DNA of 64,000 bases from Croceicoccus estronivorus (lineage in GTDB: Bacteria > Pseudomonadota > Alphaproteobacteria > Sphingomonadales > Sphingomonadaceae). Of the stretch, positions 10,920 through 20,481 are shown piece by piece; position 1 is the first letter of the stretch; the number at the start of each line of letters is the position of its first letter. A program made the translations under genes and the position numbers. Under the pieces are notes generated by a model. It made no database searches. It saw only the letters and a program-made list of their open reading frames with translations, and was not told the origin of the DNA. The stretch spans positions 372,001-436,000 of the forward strand of contig NZ_JRQQ01000002.1 of NCBI RefSeq assembly GCF_001625325.1. The letters run 5' to 3'.

Positions 10920-12432
10920 GGCCGGCCAACGCGAGCAGATTCTCCGTACTTGCGTCGAAGCTCTCCCCACCCTTTTCGATCTTCTTGGCGATTTCCTTCC
11001 CCAATTCGACACCGAACTGATCGAATGGATTTATTCCCATCAGCACGGCATTGGCGAATGTACGATGTTCGTGAAAAGCGATCAGCGCCCCCAGCGCAGC
11101 GGAATCCAGATCATCGCACAGGATCGTCGCTGACGGCCGATCACCAGGGTAGCTGCGTGCCGGATCGTCACTGCCCCGCCCGGCCATGAGAGCCGCGCCC
11201 TGGGCAAAACAGTTCATCAGCAGGATGCGATGATGGGCGGGGTCCAGTTCATCGCCCGGCGCAATACTGGCAATGAAATCGACCGGCACGAGATTGGTCC
11301 CCTGATGCAACAACTGGAATACCGCATGCTGGGCGTCCGTCCCTACCCCGCCCCAGGTGATCGGTGCAGTCGGGGCGGTAACGGCCTTCCCTTCCACCGT
11401 GACAGATTTGCCGTTGGATTCCATTTCCAGCTGCTGGAGATAGTCCGGCAGCAACGCCAGCCGTTCGTCATAGGCGAAGCATGCGCGTGTCTGGCACCCT
11501 CTGATCCGCGTATAGTATTGGTCGGCGAAGGCCGCCCGCAACGGCAGGTTCTCGCGCCCGTCGGTATCGCGAAAGTGTTCGTCCACCGCTCTTGCCCCAT
11601 CGAGCATCGCCGCGAACTCGTCCCAGCCGACGGCAAGGGCAACCGGAAAACCGATCGAGGACCACAAGGAATACCGTCCGCCGACGCTCTCTGAAAACGG
11701 CAGAATGCGTGTTTCGTCCACACCCCATTCGACGGCTTTTTCCGGAGAGGCCGTCAACGCGATCACCCGGCCAGTGGGATCGCTGACGCCACTGGCTTCC
11801 AGCCAACGGATCACGCTCTGTGCGTTGGTCATCGTCTCGATAGTGGTGAAAGTCTTAGAGGCGACGGCCAGCAATGTCGTCCGGGGATCGCAGGCGGCAA
11901 AGGCCTGCTCCAGCGCGCACCCGTCGATATTCGACACCACGTGGACATCGACCAGAGACAGATCGCGGGCCAGCGCATCTATGGCCAATGCTGGGCCCAG
12001 CGCCGATCCGCCGATACCCACATGAATCAGGTGCTTTATCTCTCCGAACACGCCCTCGTGGATGGCCTCGACCAGCAACCGCATCCGCTGGTGCAGGGCG
12101 AATGCCTCCTCCACACTGCTGTCCTTGCCAATGCCGCGTTGTGCGGTGTGTTCCGCGGCCCTGCCTTCCGTCGGGTTCACTATCGCGCCCGACAGCAACC
12201 TGTCTCTCGCGTCGATAAAGCCGGCATGTCCCGCCACTTCCTCAAAATCCCTCAGAATGCCGTCTGTCAGGTGGGTTTTGGACCAATCGAACAGGATGCT
12301 CCCTTGCCCTTCGCCCAGTGCAATCCGGCCAGACAGCTTTGCCACACGCGTTTCATCCGCAAACAATTCCGCCAACGGTGTGTGAGGGTGTTCGCCAAGC
12401 TTGTCCCAAGCCGCTGCGATCTTGTCTGCCAT
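10912..12432 (-). CDS. pgi: Glucose-6-phosphate isomerase
   Basis: Interconverts glucose-6-phosphate and fructose-6-phosphate in the cytoplasm. The 506-aa sequence carries the SIS-domain stretches IGIGGSALGP and VASKTFTTIETM and the signature ESVGGRYSLWSSIGFP, plus the second family motif near the C-terminus (GINPFDQFGVELGK). Length is slightly below the E. coli enzyme, as usual for alphaproteobacteria. It is divergent from lepB across a 196-bp gap and overlaps the MbfA-like gene downstream by 8 bp. No unusual residue is seen. Confidence 0.95.
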   Translation of the reverse strand: MADKIAAAWDKLGEHPHTPLAELFADETRVAKLSGRIALGEGQGSILFDWSKTHLTDGILRDFEEVAGHAGFIDARDRLLSGAIVNPTEGRAAEHTAQRGIGKDSSVEEAFALHQRMRLLVEAIHEGVFGEIKHLIHVGIGGSALGPALAIDALARDLSLVDVHVVSNIDGCALEQAFAACDPRTTLLAVASKTFTTIETMTNAQSVIRWLEASGVSDPTGRVIALTASPEKAVEWGVDETRILPFSESVGGRYSLWSSIGFPVALAVGWDEFAAMLDGARAVDEHFRDTDGRENLPLRAAFADQYYTRIRGCQTRACFAYDERLALLPDYLQQLEMESNGKSVTVEGKAVTAPTAPITWGGVGTDAQHAVFQLLHQGTNLVPVDFIASIAPGDELDPAHHRILLMNCFAQGAALMAGRGSDDPARSYPGDRPSATILCDDLDSAALGALIAFHEHRTFANAVLMGINPFDQFGVELGKEIAKKIEKGGESFDASTENLLALAGLA

Positions 12433-12628
12433 TGAAATTCCTTTCCTACTGGCCGGGCCGGTCGGTATGCCACCGCCATGCGTGATCCGGCCATGAACCT
12501 AGCCCGCCCGGCAGGCTCGCGCCAAGAGCCATTGTGCAAGTGCGAAACCCCGATTTCGATTAACCGCATGTACAGTGTCAACTGTGTCACTTTCGTTCCA
12601 GCACTTGACGAACGGAGCACCGGCCAAC

Positions 12629-13474
12629 ATGGACGCGAGCATGGATGAAACCACCCCAGAAAACGCGGTAGAGCCGGATGGCAAGGCTGCAGCCAAGCCC
12701 GAGAAGGAAGAGAATTTCTTTGTCTTCCTTATCAAGCTGGTCGCCATTGTCCTGATTTTCCGCAGCTTCGTCTTCGCCCCCTTCACTATCCCAAGCGAAA
12801 GCATGCTACCCCGGCTGGTGGATGGCGATTATCTGCTCGCATCGAAATGGTCATACGGATATTCGAAGTACTCTCTCCCGTTCAGCCTGCCCCTGATCCC
12901 CGGTCGTATAATGGCCAGCCAGCCAGAGCGTGGCGATGTCGCCATTTTCAAGGCGCCCCCGCTTAACAATGTCGATTATATCAAGCGCGTAATCGGCCTC
13001 CCGGGAGACACAATCCAGATGAAGGCTGGCGTGCTTTATCTCAACGGGCAGGCCGTCAAGAAGGAGCGGATCGCGGATTTCGTCATTCCGCAAACCCCCA
13101 ACACGGATTGCGCCACAATCGCCTTCGAAGCGGTCGAGGATGGCCAGGCTGTCTGCCGCTACGCCCGTTTCCGCGAAACGCTGCCCAATGGCCGCAGCTA
13201 CGAAGTGCTGGATTTCGGTCATACGCCGCAGGATGACACCGACCCGATCGTTGTACCCGAAGACAAGCTGTTCATGATGGGTGACAACCGCGACAATTCG
13301 CAAGACAGCCGTTTCCCCCCCCGCCCTGGCGGCGGCATAGGCCTGGTTCCGCAGGAAAATCTGGTTGGCAAGGCGACCATCGTCATGTGGTCGACCGACG
13401 GTTCCGCCGAATGGATCAAACCATGGACGTGGTTCACTTCCGCCCGCTGGAATCGAATTGGGGGCACCTTTTGA
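12629..13474 (+). CDS. lepB: Signal peptidase I
   Basis: Membrane-anchored serine protease that removes signal peptides of exported proteins. With a start at 12629 it is 281 aa: a charged cytoplasmic N-terminus, one transmembrane segment (FLIKLVAIVLIFRSFVFAPF), the catalytic Ser58 in PSESMLP, and Lys119 in DYIKRVIGLPGD completing the Ser/Lys dyad, then the C-terminal box MGDNRDNSQDSRF. The frame is open from 12575, but the ATG at 12629 has a GGAG upstream; an ATG at 12641 is also possible. It is the first gene of lepB-rnc-era. Confidence 0.93.
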   Translation: MDASMDETTPENAVEPDGKAAAKPEKEENFFVFLIKLVAIVLIFRSFVFAPFTIPSESMLPRLVDGDYLLASKWSYGYSKYSLPFSLPLIPGRIMASQPERGDVAIFKAPPLNNVDYIKRVIGLPGDTIQMKAGVLYLNGQAVKKERIADFVIPQTPNTDCATIAFEAVEDGQAVCRYARFRETLPNGRSYEVLDFGHTPQDDTDPIVVPEDKLFMMGDNRDNSQDSRFPPRPGGGIGLVPQENLVGKATIVMWSTDGSAEWIKPWTWFTSARWNRIGGTF

Positions 13475-14154
13475 GCGAGGCGGGCAGTCTTTCCCCGGAA
13501 ACCCGCGCCTTCCTGGCCACGCTGGGGATCGAAGCACCAGGTGACGAAGGCCTGTGGCTGGAGGCACTGACTCACGGCAGCTTCGGCGGACCACGCAATT
13601 ACGAACGGCTTGAATTCCTCGGCGACCGGGTGCTCGGCCTCGTCATTGCAGAATGGCTGCATGAACTCACCGATCAGGCCGAAGGACAACTTTCACAGCG
13701 ACTCAATGCCTTGGTCAGCCGTGAAATGTGTGCCCGGCAGGCGCGCTCCATTGGCCTTGCCCCGCATATCCGCCTGGGCAAACAGGCCCGCGACGATGGC
13801 GGAACGGATAGCGACAATATCCTCGGCGACGTCATGGAGGCTTTGCTGGGCGCCAGCTTCGTCGCGCGCGGATTCGAACCAACCCGGGAACTGGTCCGAA
13901 AGATATGGGCCAAAGCGGTTTCCGGAGGCGCGGGACATCACAAGCATCCGAAAAGCGCACTTCAGGAATGGACCGCCGGAAACCGCAGGAAGATGCCTGA
14001 ATATGAGGTGATCGACCGTTCCGGCCCGGACCATGCGGCGATTTTCACTGTTCGGGTATCCGTCAAAGGCGTTGGCGAGGCCCAGGCAAGCGGACCCAGC
14101 AAGCAGGAAGCGGAAAAACGGGCGGCAGCCGCCTTTATGGAGAACTTCGCATGA
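13471..14154 (+). CDS. rnc: Ribonuclease III
   Basis: Double-strand-specific endoribonuclease for rRNA and mRNA processing. The nuclease signature ERLEFLGDRVLGL lies near residue 45, the second acidic patch DNILGDVMEALLGA near residue 115, and the C-terminal third is a dsRNA-binding domain ending in KQEAEKRAAAAFMENF. The TTG at 13471 overlaps the lepB stop (TTGA) and gives 227 aa, the normal size; in-frame ATGs further upstream lie inside lepB. The ATGA overlap with era shows translational coupling. Confidence 0.93.
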   Translation: MSEAGSLSPETRAFLATLGIEAPGDEGLWLEALTHGSFGGPRNYERLEFLGDRVLGLVIAEWLHELTDQAEGQLSQRLNALVSREMCARQARSIGLAPHIRLGKQARDDGGTDSDNILGDVMEALLGASFVARGFEPTRELVRKIWAKAVSGGAGHHKHPKSALQEWTAGNRRKMPEYEVIDRSGPDHAAIFTVRVSVKGVGEAQASGPSKQEAEKRAAAAFMENFA

Positions 14155-15053
14155 GCACCGAAAATACCTTTTGCGGTGTCGTTGCGGTGATTGGCGCGCC
14201 GAACGCAGGCAAGTCCACCCTGGTGAACGCCCTGGTCGGACAAAAGGTCGCGATCACCAGCGCCAAAGCGCAAACAACCCGCGCCCGCCTGCTCGGGATT
14301 GCCCTGCATGGGAATGTGCAGATCATCCTGGCGGACACTCCCGGCATATTCGCTCCGAAGCGACGGCTCGACCGGGCAATGGTCAATGCCGCGTGGGAGG
14401 GTGCGCAAGAGGCAGACGCAATCTTGTTGGTCGTCGATGCCGTGAAGCAGCGCCGGCATGAACTGGAACCGTTGCTGGACGCTTTGAAAGACCGGCCGGA
14501 GCGCAAACTCCTATGCCTCAACAAGGTTGACGTTTCCAAGAAAGAACCACTCCTGGCTTTGGCCGAGGATCTTTCCGGTAAAGCCGGATTTGATGAAGTG
14601 TTCTTCGTCTCTGCCCTGACTGGTGATGGCGTACCCGAGCTGAAAGCGCGGCTGGCGGAACTGATGCCGGAAGGCCCATGGCACTATCCGGAAGATCAGG
14701 TTTCAGACGCAAGCGAACGGCTTCTCGCGGCCGAAATCACCCGCGAACAACTCTACCGGCAGTTGCACGATGAACTTCCCTACGATTCCGCCGTACGTCC
14801 GGAAAGCTATCGCTATCGCAAGGACGGGAGCCTCGAAGTCCACCAGCAGATCGTGGTGGGCCGCGAAAGCCAACGCCCGATCGTGCTGGGCAAGCGCGGA
14901 AGCAGGATCAAGGCGATCGGCGAAGCCGCACGCAAGGAACTGGCAGATCAGTTAGGCGTCAAAGTTCACTTGTTCCTGCACGTCAAAGTGGACGAGAAGT
15001 GGTCCGAAAATCGCGAGATTTTCGAAGAAATGGGGCTGGACTGGGTCAAGTAG
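14151..15053 (+). CDS. era: GTPase Era
   Basis: Essential GTPase that binds the 3' end of 16S rRNA and helps mature the 30S subunit. The 300-aa protein has G1 GAPNAGKST, G3 LADTPGIF, G4 LNKVD and a C-terminal KH domain with VVGRESQRPIVLGKRGSRIK. It starts on the ATGA shared with the rnc stop. Length and motif spacing are standard and nothing looks damaged. The 78-bp gap after it carries a GC-rich hairpin facing the convergent topA. Confidence 0.95.
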   Translation: MSTENTFCGVVAVIGAPNAGKSTLVNALVGQKVAITSAKAQTTRARLLGIALHGNVQIILADTPGIFAPKRRLDRAMVNAAWEGAQEADAILLVVDAVKQRRHELEPLLDALKDRPERKLLCLNKVDVSKKEPLLALAEDLSGKAGFDEVFFVSALTGDGVPELKARLAELMPEGPWHYPEDQVSDASERLLAAEITREQLYRQLHDELPYDSAVRPESYRYRKDGSLEVHQQIVVGRESQRPIVLGKRGSRIKAIGEAARKELADQLGVKVHLFLHVKVDEKWSENREIFEEMGLDWVK

Positions 15054-15061
15054 TCCCCTTT

Positions 15062-15100
15062 GCGACCCGGGGCTTCGCCAGTCTGGTGGCCCCGGATCGC
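15062..15100. terminator. Hairpin between convergent era and topA
   Basis: GCGA plus CCGGGGC (15062-15073) pairs with GCCCCGG plus TCGC (15089-15100), with one internal mismatch and a loop of about 15 bases. Lying between two converging genes it could terminate both. There is no clear T-run on either side, so intrinsic termination is uncertain. Confidence 0.45.
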
Positions 15101-15131
15101 TGTAAGACATATTTCCTCCGGAACGGGGCTC

Positions 15132-17669
15132 TCACCCTTCTTTGGGAGCTTCCTTTGCAGATGCTTTCTTTTTGGCCGGGGCCTTTTTCTTCGCCGGTGC
15201 CTTCCGTTTCTTTTTTGCAGGAGCCTTGGCGGCACGCGCGTTGATCAACTCGATCGCCTGCTCCTCGGTCACGTCTTCCGGCTTGATATCCTTGGGTATC
15301 GTCGCATTCGTGCTGCCATCCGTGACATAGGGGCCGTAACGCCCTGGCATCACCTTGATCTCGCCCCCGCTTTCCGGATGCGCGCCCAAAGTCTTGATCG
15401 GCTCGGCTTTGGCCCGACCGCCGCCCTTCCGGTTGGCTGCCTCAGCCAGCAACGCAACTGCCGCGTTCATGCCGGTCTCAAACACGTCGCGCGTAGCAGA
15501 AAGCTTTGCGTATTTCCCATCGTGCGCAAGATAGGGGCCATAACGGCCAATGCTGGCCGTAATCGGCTTCCCGGTTTCCGGGTGATTGCCTACCTCACGC
15601 GGCAGGCTCAGCAGTTTCAACGCCCAGTCGAAATCGAACTCGGGCAAATCCTTCGGTATCGAAGCCCGCTTTGCCTCCTTCCCCTCGCCCAGTTGAACGT
15701 AGGGTCCAAAACGGCCCGACTTGCGCTGAACCTCCAAACCGGTTTCCGGATCCGTACCGAGAACCTGATCCTCACCGCTGTCGCCGCCATCGGCGCCTGG
15801 TTGCGCGAAACGGCGCGTGAACTTGCATTCAGGGTAATTCGAACAGGCAACAAACGCCCCATAGCGTCCGCCACGCAAAGCCAGCCGCCCGTCCCCGCAC
15901 TGCGGGCATTTGCGTGGGTCAGAACCGTCCTCTTTCGGCGGGAAGAGATAGTCCGAGAGAAATTCATCCAGCACCTCGGTCACTTCCGAAGGCTTACGTT
16001 CCATCACCTCATCTGACTTGGGTTTGAAATCGCGCCAGAAGTTTGCCAGCAACTCCTTCCAGGCAGCCCTTCCGCCAGAGACATCATCAAGCTCGTCTTC
16101 CATGCCCGCGGTGAAGTCATAAGCGACATAACGCGGGAAAAAACGCTCAAGAAACGCTGTGAGGAGGCGGCCAGACTCTTCTGCAAAGAAACGATTTTTT
16201 TCAGTTCTGACGTAATTTCTGTCTTTGAGGACCTGAATGGTCGAAGCGTAAGTCGAAGGTCGCCCAATACCGAGTTCTTCCAGCCGCTTGACGAGGCTCG
16301 CTTCCGAGAAACGTGGCGGTGGTTGCGTGAAATGCTGCGTCGCTTCGACAGCCTTTTTCGCCGGGCTGTCGCCCTTGTGCATTACTGGCAGCAGCCCCCC
16401 GTCATCCTCGTCATCCTTCTGATCGAAACCTTCCTCATATACGGCGAGAAAGCCCGGAAACTTGACCACTTGCCCCGTCGCACGCAATTCGTGCCGGCCG
16501 GTCGGATCTCGCAGCCTAATCGTCGTCCGTTCCAGATTGGCCGAAGCCATCTGGCTGGCCATCGCCCGCTTGAAAATCAGGTCATAGAGTTTCGCTTCAT
16601 CGCCCGATCCAACGCGATCACGGGAAAAATCCGTTGGCCGAATGGCTTCGTGCGCTTCCTGCGCATTCTTCGCCTTGGTCGAATAATGACGCGGTTTTTC
16701 AGGCAGGTAATGGCCAGAGTAACGATCATTAATTGCCTTGCGCGCGGCAGAAATGGCACTGTGGTCCATCTGCACACCATCAGTACGCATGTACGTGATC
16801 GCACCGGCCTCGTATAGGTTTTGCGCCAGTCGCATGGTGTGGCTGGCAGAAAAACCAAGTTTGCGAGCCGCCTCCTGCTGCAAGGTCGATGTAGTGAATG
16901 GCGGTGCCGGATTACGCTTGAGCGGCTTGGTCTCGATCTCCTCGACCGCAAAACGCGCGGCTTCCACCGCAGCTTTCGCCCGATTGGCGATGCCTTCATC
17001 ACCCAGAGACAGTTTATCCAGCTTCTCTCCGTCGAAGCGAACAAGGCGAGTCTGAAATTCCGTCCCGTCGTGCTCCATCAGGGCACCAACCTGCCAGTAT
17101 TCCTGAGGCCGGAATGCTTCGATTTCGCGTTCCCGATCAACGATCAGCCGCAATGCCACCGACTGAACGCGACCGGCGCTTTTGGCCCCGGGCAGTTTAC
17201 GCCACAGCACCGGCGACAGCGTGAAACCGAACAGATAATCAAGCGCGCGACGGGCGAGATACGCGTCGATCAGATCCGTATCGAGATCGCGCGGATGCTG
17301 CATCGCATCGGTCACTGCCTGTTTGGTGATCGCGTTGAACGTCACCCGCTCCACATCCTTGGGCAATGCCTTACGCTTCTTGAGAAGCTCACGCACATGC
17401 CAGCTTATCGCCTCTCCCTCACGATCAGGGTCAGTCGCAAGAATCAGACGTTCGGCCCCTTTGGCAGCATCGGCGATTTCCTTCACCCGTGCCGTCTTGT
17501 CGCGATAGGTTTCCCAATCCATCGCAAAATCCTCGTCCGGACGAACCGAACCGTCTTTCGGCGGCAGGTCGCGAACGTGACCATAAGAGGCGAGAACCTT
17601 GAAGTCCTTGCCGAGATATTTTTCGATGGTTTTCGCCTTCGCCGGCGATTCAACGATAACAAGCTGCAT
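15132..17669 (-). CDS. topA: DNA topoisomerase I
   Basis: Type IA topoisomerase that relaxes negative supercoils. The 845-aa protein opens with the TOPRIM domain (VIVESPAKAKTIEKYL, later LATDPDREGEAISWH with the DxDxxG-type acidic cluster), has the catalytic Tyr in AGAITYMRTDG near residue 290, a zinc-finger CPQCGDGRLALRGGRYGAFV...CSNYPEC near residue 585, and repeated TopoI C-terminal modules containing GRYGPY. It finishes with a Lys/Ala tail made of APAKKK-type repeats, a common DNA-binding extension in alphaproteobacteria. It follows dprA on the same strand, the usual dprA-topA order. Confidence 0.96.
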   Translation of the reverse strand: MQLVIVESPAKAKTIEKYLGKDFKVLASYGHVRDLPPKDGSVRPDEDFAMDWETYRDKTARVKEIADAAKGAERLILATDPDREGEAISWHVRELLKKRKALPKDVERVTFNAITKQAVTDAMQHPRDLDTDLIDAYLARRALDYLFGFTLSPVLWRKLPGAKSAGRVQSVALRLIVDREREIEAFRPQEYWQVGALMEHDGTEFQTRLVRFDGEKLDKLSLGDEGIANRAKAAVEAARFAVEEIETKPLKRNPAPPFTTSTLQQEAARKLGFSASHTMRLAQNLYEAGAITYMRTDGVQMDHSAISAARKAINDRYSGHYLPEKPRHYSTKAKNAQEAHEAIRPTDFSRDRVGSGDEAKLYDLIFKRAMASQMASANLERTTIRLRDPTGRHELRATGQVVKFPGFLAVYEEGFDQKDDEDDGGLLPVMHKGDSPAKKAVEATQHFTQPPPRFSEASLVKRLEELGIGRPSTYASTIQVLKDRNYVRTEKNRFFAEESGRLLTAFLERFFPRYVAYDFTAGMEDELDDVSGGRAAWKELLANFWRDFKPKSDEVMERKPSEVTEVLDEFLSDYLFPPKEDGSDPRKCPQCGDGRLALRGGRYGAFVACSNYPECKFTRRFAQPGADGGDSGEDQVLGTDPETGLEVQRKSGRFGPYVQLGEGKEAKRASIPKDLPEFDFDWALKLLSLPREVGNHPETGKPITASIGRYGPYLAHDGKYAKLSATRDVFETGMNAAVALLAEAANRKGGGRAKAEPIKTLGAHPESGGEIKVMPGRYGPYVTDGSTNATIPKDIKPEDVTEEQAIELINARAAKAPAKKKRKAPAKKKAPAKKKASAKEAPKEG

Positions 17670-17733
17670 TGTGTGTTCGGATGCCCTTACGCGTATACGT
17701 ACGCACGAGGGTGGGCGTGGTATTCGCGGTTCG

Positions 17734-18858
17734 TCAAGCGTTCAAGCTTACTCTGCCGCCAGCATGCCGTATCAACCGCCCGGAAATTTCCAGTTCGAGC
17801 AGAGCCAGATGGACTGCAGAAGCCCCTTCCCCGCTTTGGCGGATCAATTCGTCAACCGCGATCGGCACAGGCGACAGGAGAGCTGCAATGTCTGCCGAAC
17901 GATGATCCGCCAGTTCGTGTTCCCCCGACATGCGAACGGGTTCTGTCTCCCTGACCTGATCAAATAGCCCGGCTGCTGCCTCTCGGAAGCGGGATCGCGG
18001 CTTGCCGTCAAAGCCGGAGAGCAATTCCAGCACGTCCTCCGGTGACTGAACCAGAATGGCCCCGTCGCGGATCAGCTGGTTACATCCACGGGATCTCGGT
18101 TCCAGCGGCGAGCCCGGAATGGCCATGACCTCGCGCCCCGCCTCCCCGGCCAGCCGCGCAGTAATCAGCGATCCCGATTTTGGAGCGGCTTCGACCACCA
18201 GAGTACCTTCGGCCAGCCCCGCAATGATTCGGTTACGGCTAGGGAAATGGCTTCCTCTGGGTTCCGTCCCCGGAGGCTGTTCCGCCACCAGCAGCCCTTC
18301 CTGCGCGATGCGTTCCTGAAGATCCGCGTGTTGTGGTGGATAAGCGACATCGATCCCGCTGGCGATTACCCCAATAGTCGCGGGCAAACTGCCACGATGA
18401 GCGGCTCCATCGATCCCTCGGGCCAGGCCTGAAACGACAGTCAAACCAGCCTCGGCAAGTGCAGCAGCGAATTCTCCGGCCAGCTTGACCGCAGCCGCCG
18501 AGGCATTACGCGCTCCGACAATTGCAACCGTAGTACGGCTGGCCAATGCCGCATCCCCACGGACCGTCAAAATCGGTGGTGCGCTCTCGATTACCCTGAG
18601 CATCGGAGGATATTCGGGAGAATCATGGAAGAGATAGCGAGCCCCTGCTTTTCGGGCGGCAGCGACTTCATCTTCGATACGCTTTACCGGCGCTGCCCGA
18701 TAGCTTCGCCCACCTCGCCCTGCCAGCTCAGGCAAGGCTTCAATCGCCGCTTGTGCGTCACCGAAACGATGCAGCAGATGCGCATAACTGACCGGGCCGA
18801 TATTGGGGGAACGCAGCAGGCGAATACGCGCAAACGCTTCCCGCTGTGAGATGCTCAT
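17734..18858 (-). CDS. dprA: DNA-processing protein DprA
   Basis: Loads RecA onto incoming single-stranded DNA during natural transformation and is also conserved in non-competent species. The 374-aa protein contains the Rossmann-like core with VAIVGARNASAAAVKLAGEF, VVSGLARGIDGAAHRGSL and IIAGLAEGTLVVEAAPKSGS, and a C-terminal winged-helix (DprA_WH) with LLSPVPIAVDELIRQSG. It begins with an ATG overlapping the plsY stop by 4 bp, so plsY-dprA, probably with topA, form an operon. Length is normal. Confidence 0.95.
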   Translation of the reverse strand: MSISQREAFARIRLLRSPNIGPVSYAHLLHRFGDAQAAIEALPELAGRGGRSYRAAPVKRIEDEVAAARKAGARYLFHDSPEYPPMLRVIESAPPILTVRGDAALASRTTVAIVGARNASAAAVKLAGEFAAALAEAGLTVVSGLARGIDGAAHRGSLPATIGVIASGIDVAYPPQHADLQERIAQEGLLVAEQPPGTEPRGSHFPSRNRIIAGLAEGTLVVEAAPKSGSLITARLAGEAGREVMAIPGSPLEPRSRGCNQLIRDGAILVQSPEDVLELLSGFDGKPRSRFREAAAGLFDQVRETEPVRMSGEHELADHRSADIAALLSPVPIAVDELIRQSGEGASAVHLALLELEISGRLIRHAGGRVSLNA

Positions 18859-19457
18859 TCCTTCTTGCCGCCGCCCACTTTCGGCTCCGTACCGTTCATC
18901 AACCGCCCGATGTTGGCGCCATGAAGCCAGATCACCAGAGCCGCTATCGCGATCAAAAAGATAAATATGGTCTCATATCCGAGAACGTATGCTGCAATTG
19001 GCGCGGCCACTGCCGCGCTCATACCCGCGATTGAGGAAATCCGTGTCAGCGCCAGCATGCCCAGCCACATCAGCGCATAGACAAGGCCTATCGGCCAGCC
19101 GAGACCGAAACACACGCCGGCCATCGTGGCCACACCCTTCCCTCCCTTGAATTTCAGCCAGACAGGGAAGCAATGTCCGATTACAGCGCCCAGCGCGGTA
19201 CCACCGGCTGCCATCGGCCCCCACCAGTATCCAGCGGCAAAAACCGGCAGGAACCCTTTGGCGAGGTCGAGCAGTAACGTGGCCGCCGCCAGCCCTTTAT
19301 GCCCCGTGCGCAAGACATTGGTCGCACCGATGTTGCCCGAGCCGATCTTCCTGACATCGCCAAGCCCTGCGAGCCGCGTCAGCAACAGACCGAAAGGAAT
19401 GGAACCCAGCACATAGCCGAGCACAACAGCCACACCTGTTTCCGTTAGAAATTGCAT
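18855..19457 (-). CDS. plsY: Acyl-phosphate glycerol-3-phosphate acyltransferase
   Basis: Integral membrane enzyme that transfers the acyl group of acyl-phosphate to glycerol-3-phosphate, the first step of phospholipid synthesis. The start at 19457 gives 200 aa beginning MQFLTETGVAVVLGYVLGSI; the longer open frame lacks membrane character. Family motifs are present: IGSGNIGATNVLRTG, LPVF..YW, and FKGGKGVATMAGV. Several hydrophobic segments span the protein. GAGGGGAAG precedes the start. It is divergent from murI. Confidence 0.93.
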   Translation of the reverse strand: MQFLTETGVAVVLGYVLGSIPFGLLLTRLAGLGDVRKIGSGNIGATNVLRTGHKGLAAATLLLDLAKGFLPVFAAGYWWGPMAAGGTALGAVIGHCFPVWLKFKGGKGVATMAGVCFGLGWPIGLVYALMWLGMLALTRISSIAGMSAAVAAPIAAYVLGYETIFIFLIAIAALVIWLHGANIGRLMNGTEPKVGGGKKE

Positions 19458-19541
19458 CGCATGCTTCCCCTCTTCACCCCCACGCCATAGCGTGCCGCTT
19501 GCAATCGGACAGCGGCAATTTAGGAAAAAGCTCGAATTCGA

Positions 19542-20363
19542 ATGGGGATCTCTACAAGCATGACACACGCAATCGGCCCCAACGCTCCCATTTTGCTGTT
19601 CGATTCGGGTGTCGGGGGGCTCTCTGTCCTGGCGGAAGTGCGCAAGACACTACCCGGCGCGCCGGTGATCTATGCGGCGGACAATGCCGGTCTGCCATAT
19701 GGGACCAAGAGCGAAGCCGAGGTAGCTGCCCGAGTAGCCGGCCTCCTCGGTCGCATGACCGAACGCTTCCACCCGCGCCTGGCATGCATCGCCTGCAATA
19801 CGGCTTCCACAATCGCCCTGGGCATGGTCCGCGATGTTTTGCATGTGCCCATAGTAGGCACTGTTCCCGCCATCAAACCAGCTGCTGCAATGACGGAAAC
19901 GGGAGTCATCGGCTTGCTCGGAACGGCAGCGACAGTGCGCCAGACATATGTCGACAACCTCCAAGCCGAGTTCGCAACCGGCAAGCGGCTCCTCCGCCAT
20001 GCCGCACCGCGTCTGGTCGAGGCGGCAGAAGCCCGATTGCGCGGTAAGGAGGCCGATCCGGAGATTTTCTCGGAAGCGGTAAAGGGGTTGCGCGAACAAC
20101 CCGACGGGGACCGGATCGATACAGTTGTCCTGGCCTGTACCCATTTCCCCCTGGTGCAGGAAGAACTGGCAAAGGCATTCGGCCCCGCAGTGACATTCGT
20201 CGATGGCGCCACCGGCATCGCCCGGCGTATCGCCGCTCTTACCGAAGGACAACCGTTGGAACGCATTCAACCCGACTATGCAGTGTTCACTGGCGAGCCG
20301 CTGGATCAATCCCTTTCCCCCGCCCTTGCCCACTTTGGAATTGAACGGGTGGAAATCTTTTAG
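19542..20363 (+). CDS. murI: Glutamate racemase
   Basis: Cofactor-independent racemase giving D-glutamate for peptidoglycan. The 273-aa protein shows LLFDSGVGGLSVL, the first catalytic Cys in IACNTAST and the second in LACTHFPLVQEEL. The ATG at 19542 is used; one at 19560 (MTHAIG) is an alternative and gives a more typical N-terminus. It is divergent from plsY and followed by hemA on the same strand. Confidence 0.94.
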   Translation: MGISTSMTHAIGPNAPILLFDSGVGGLSVLAEVRKTLPGAPVIYAADNAGLPYGTKSEAEVAARVAGLLGRMTERFHPRLACIACNTASTIALGMVRDVLHVPIVGTVPAIKPAAAMTETGVIGLLGTAATVRQTYVDNLQAEFATGKRLLRHAAPRLVEAAEARLRGKEADPEIFSEAVKGLREQPDGDRIDTVVLACTHFPLVQEELAKAFGPAVTFVDGATGIARRIAALTEGQPLERIQPDYAVFTGEPLDQSLSPALAHFGIERVEIF

Positions 20364-20481
20364 AATCCATCGACATCGCCGTTTACAGTGAGCGACAATC
20401 TGTTCTGGTAATTGCGGACTTCATCGGCTAAACGCGCGGCCATTGAGACAGCGTCCACGACGCGCAAAACGGACAAATCCG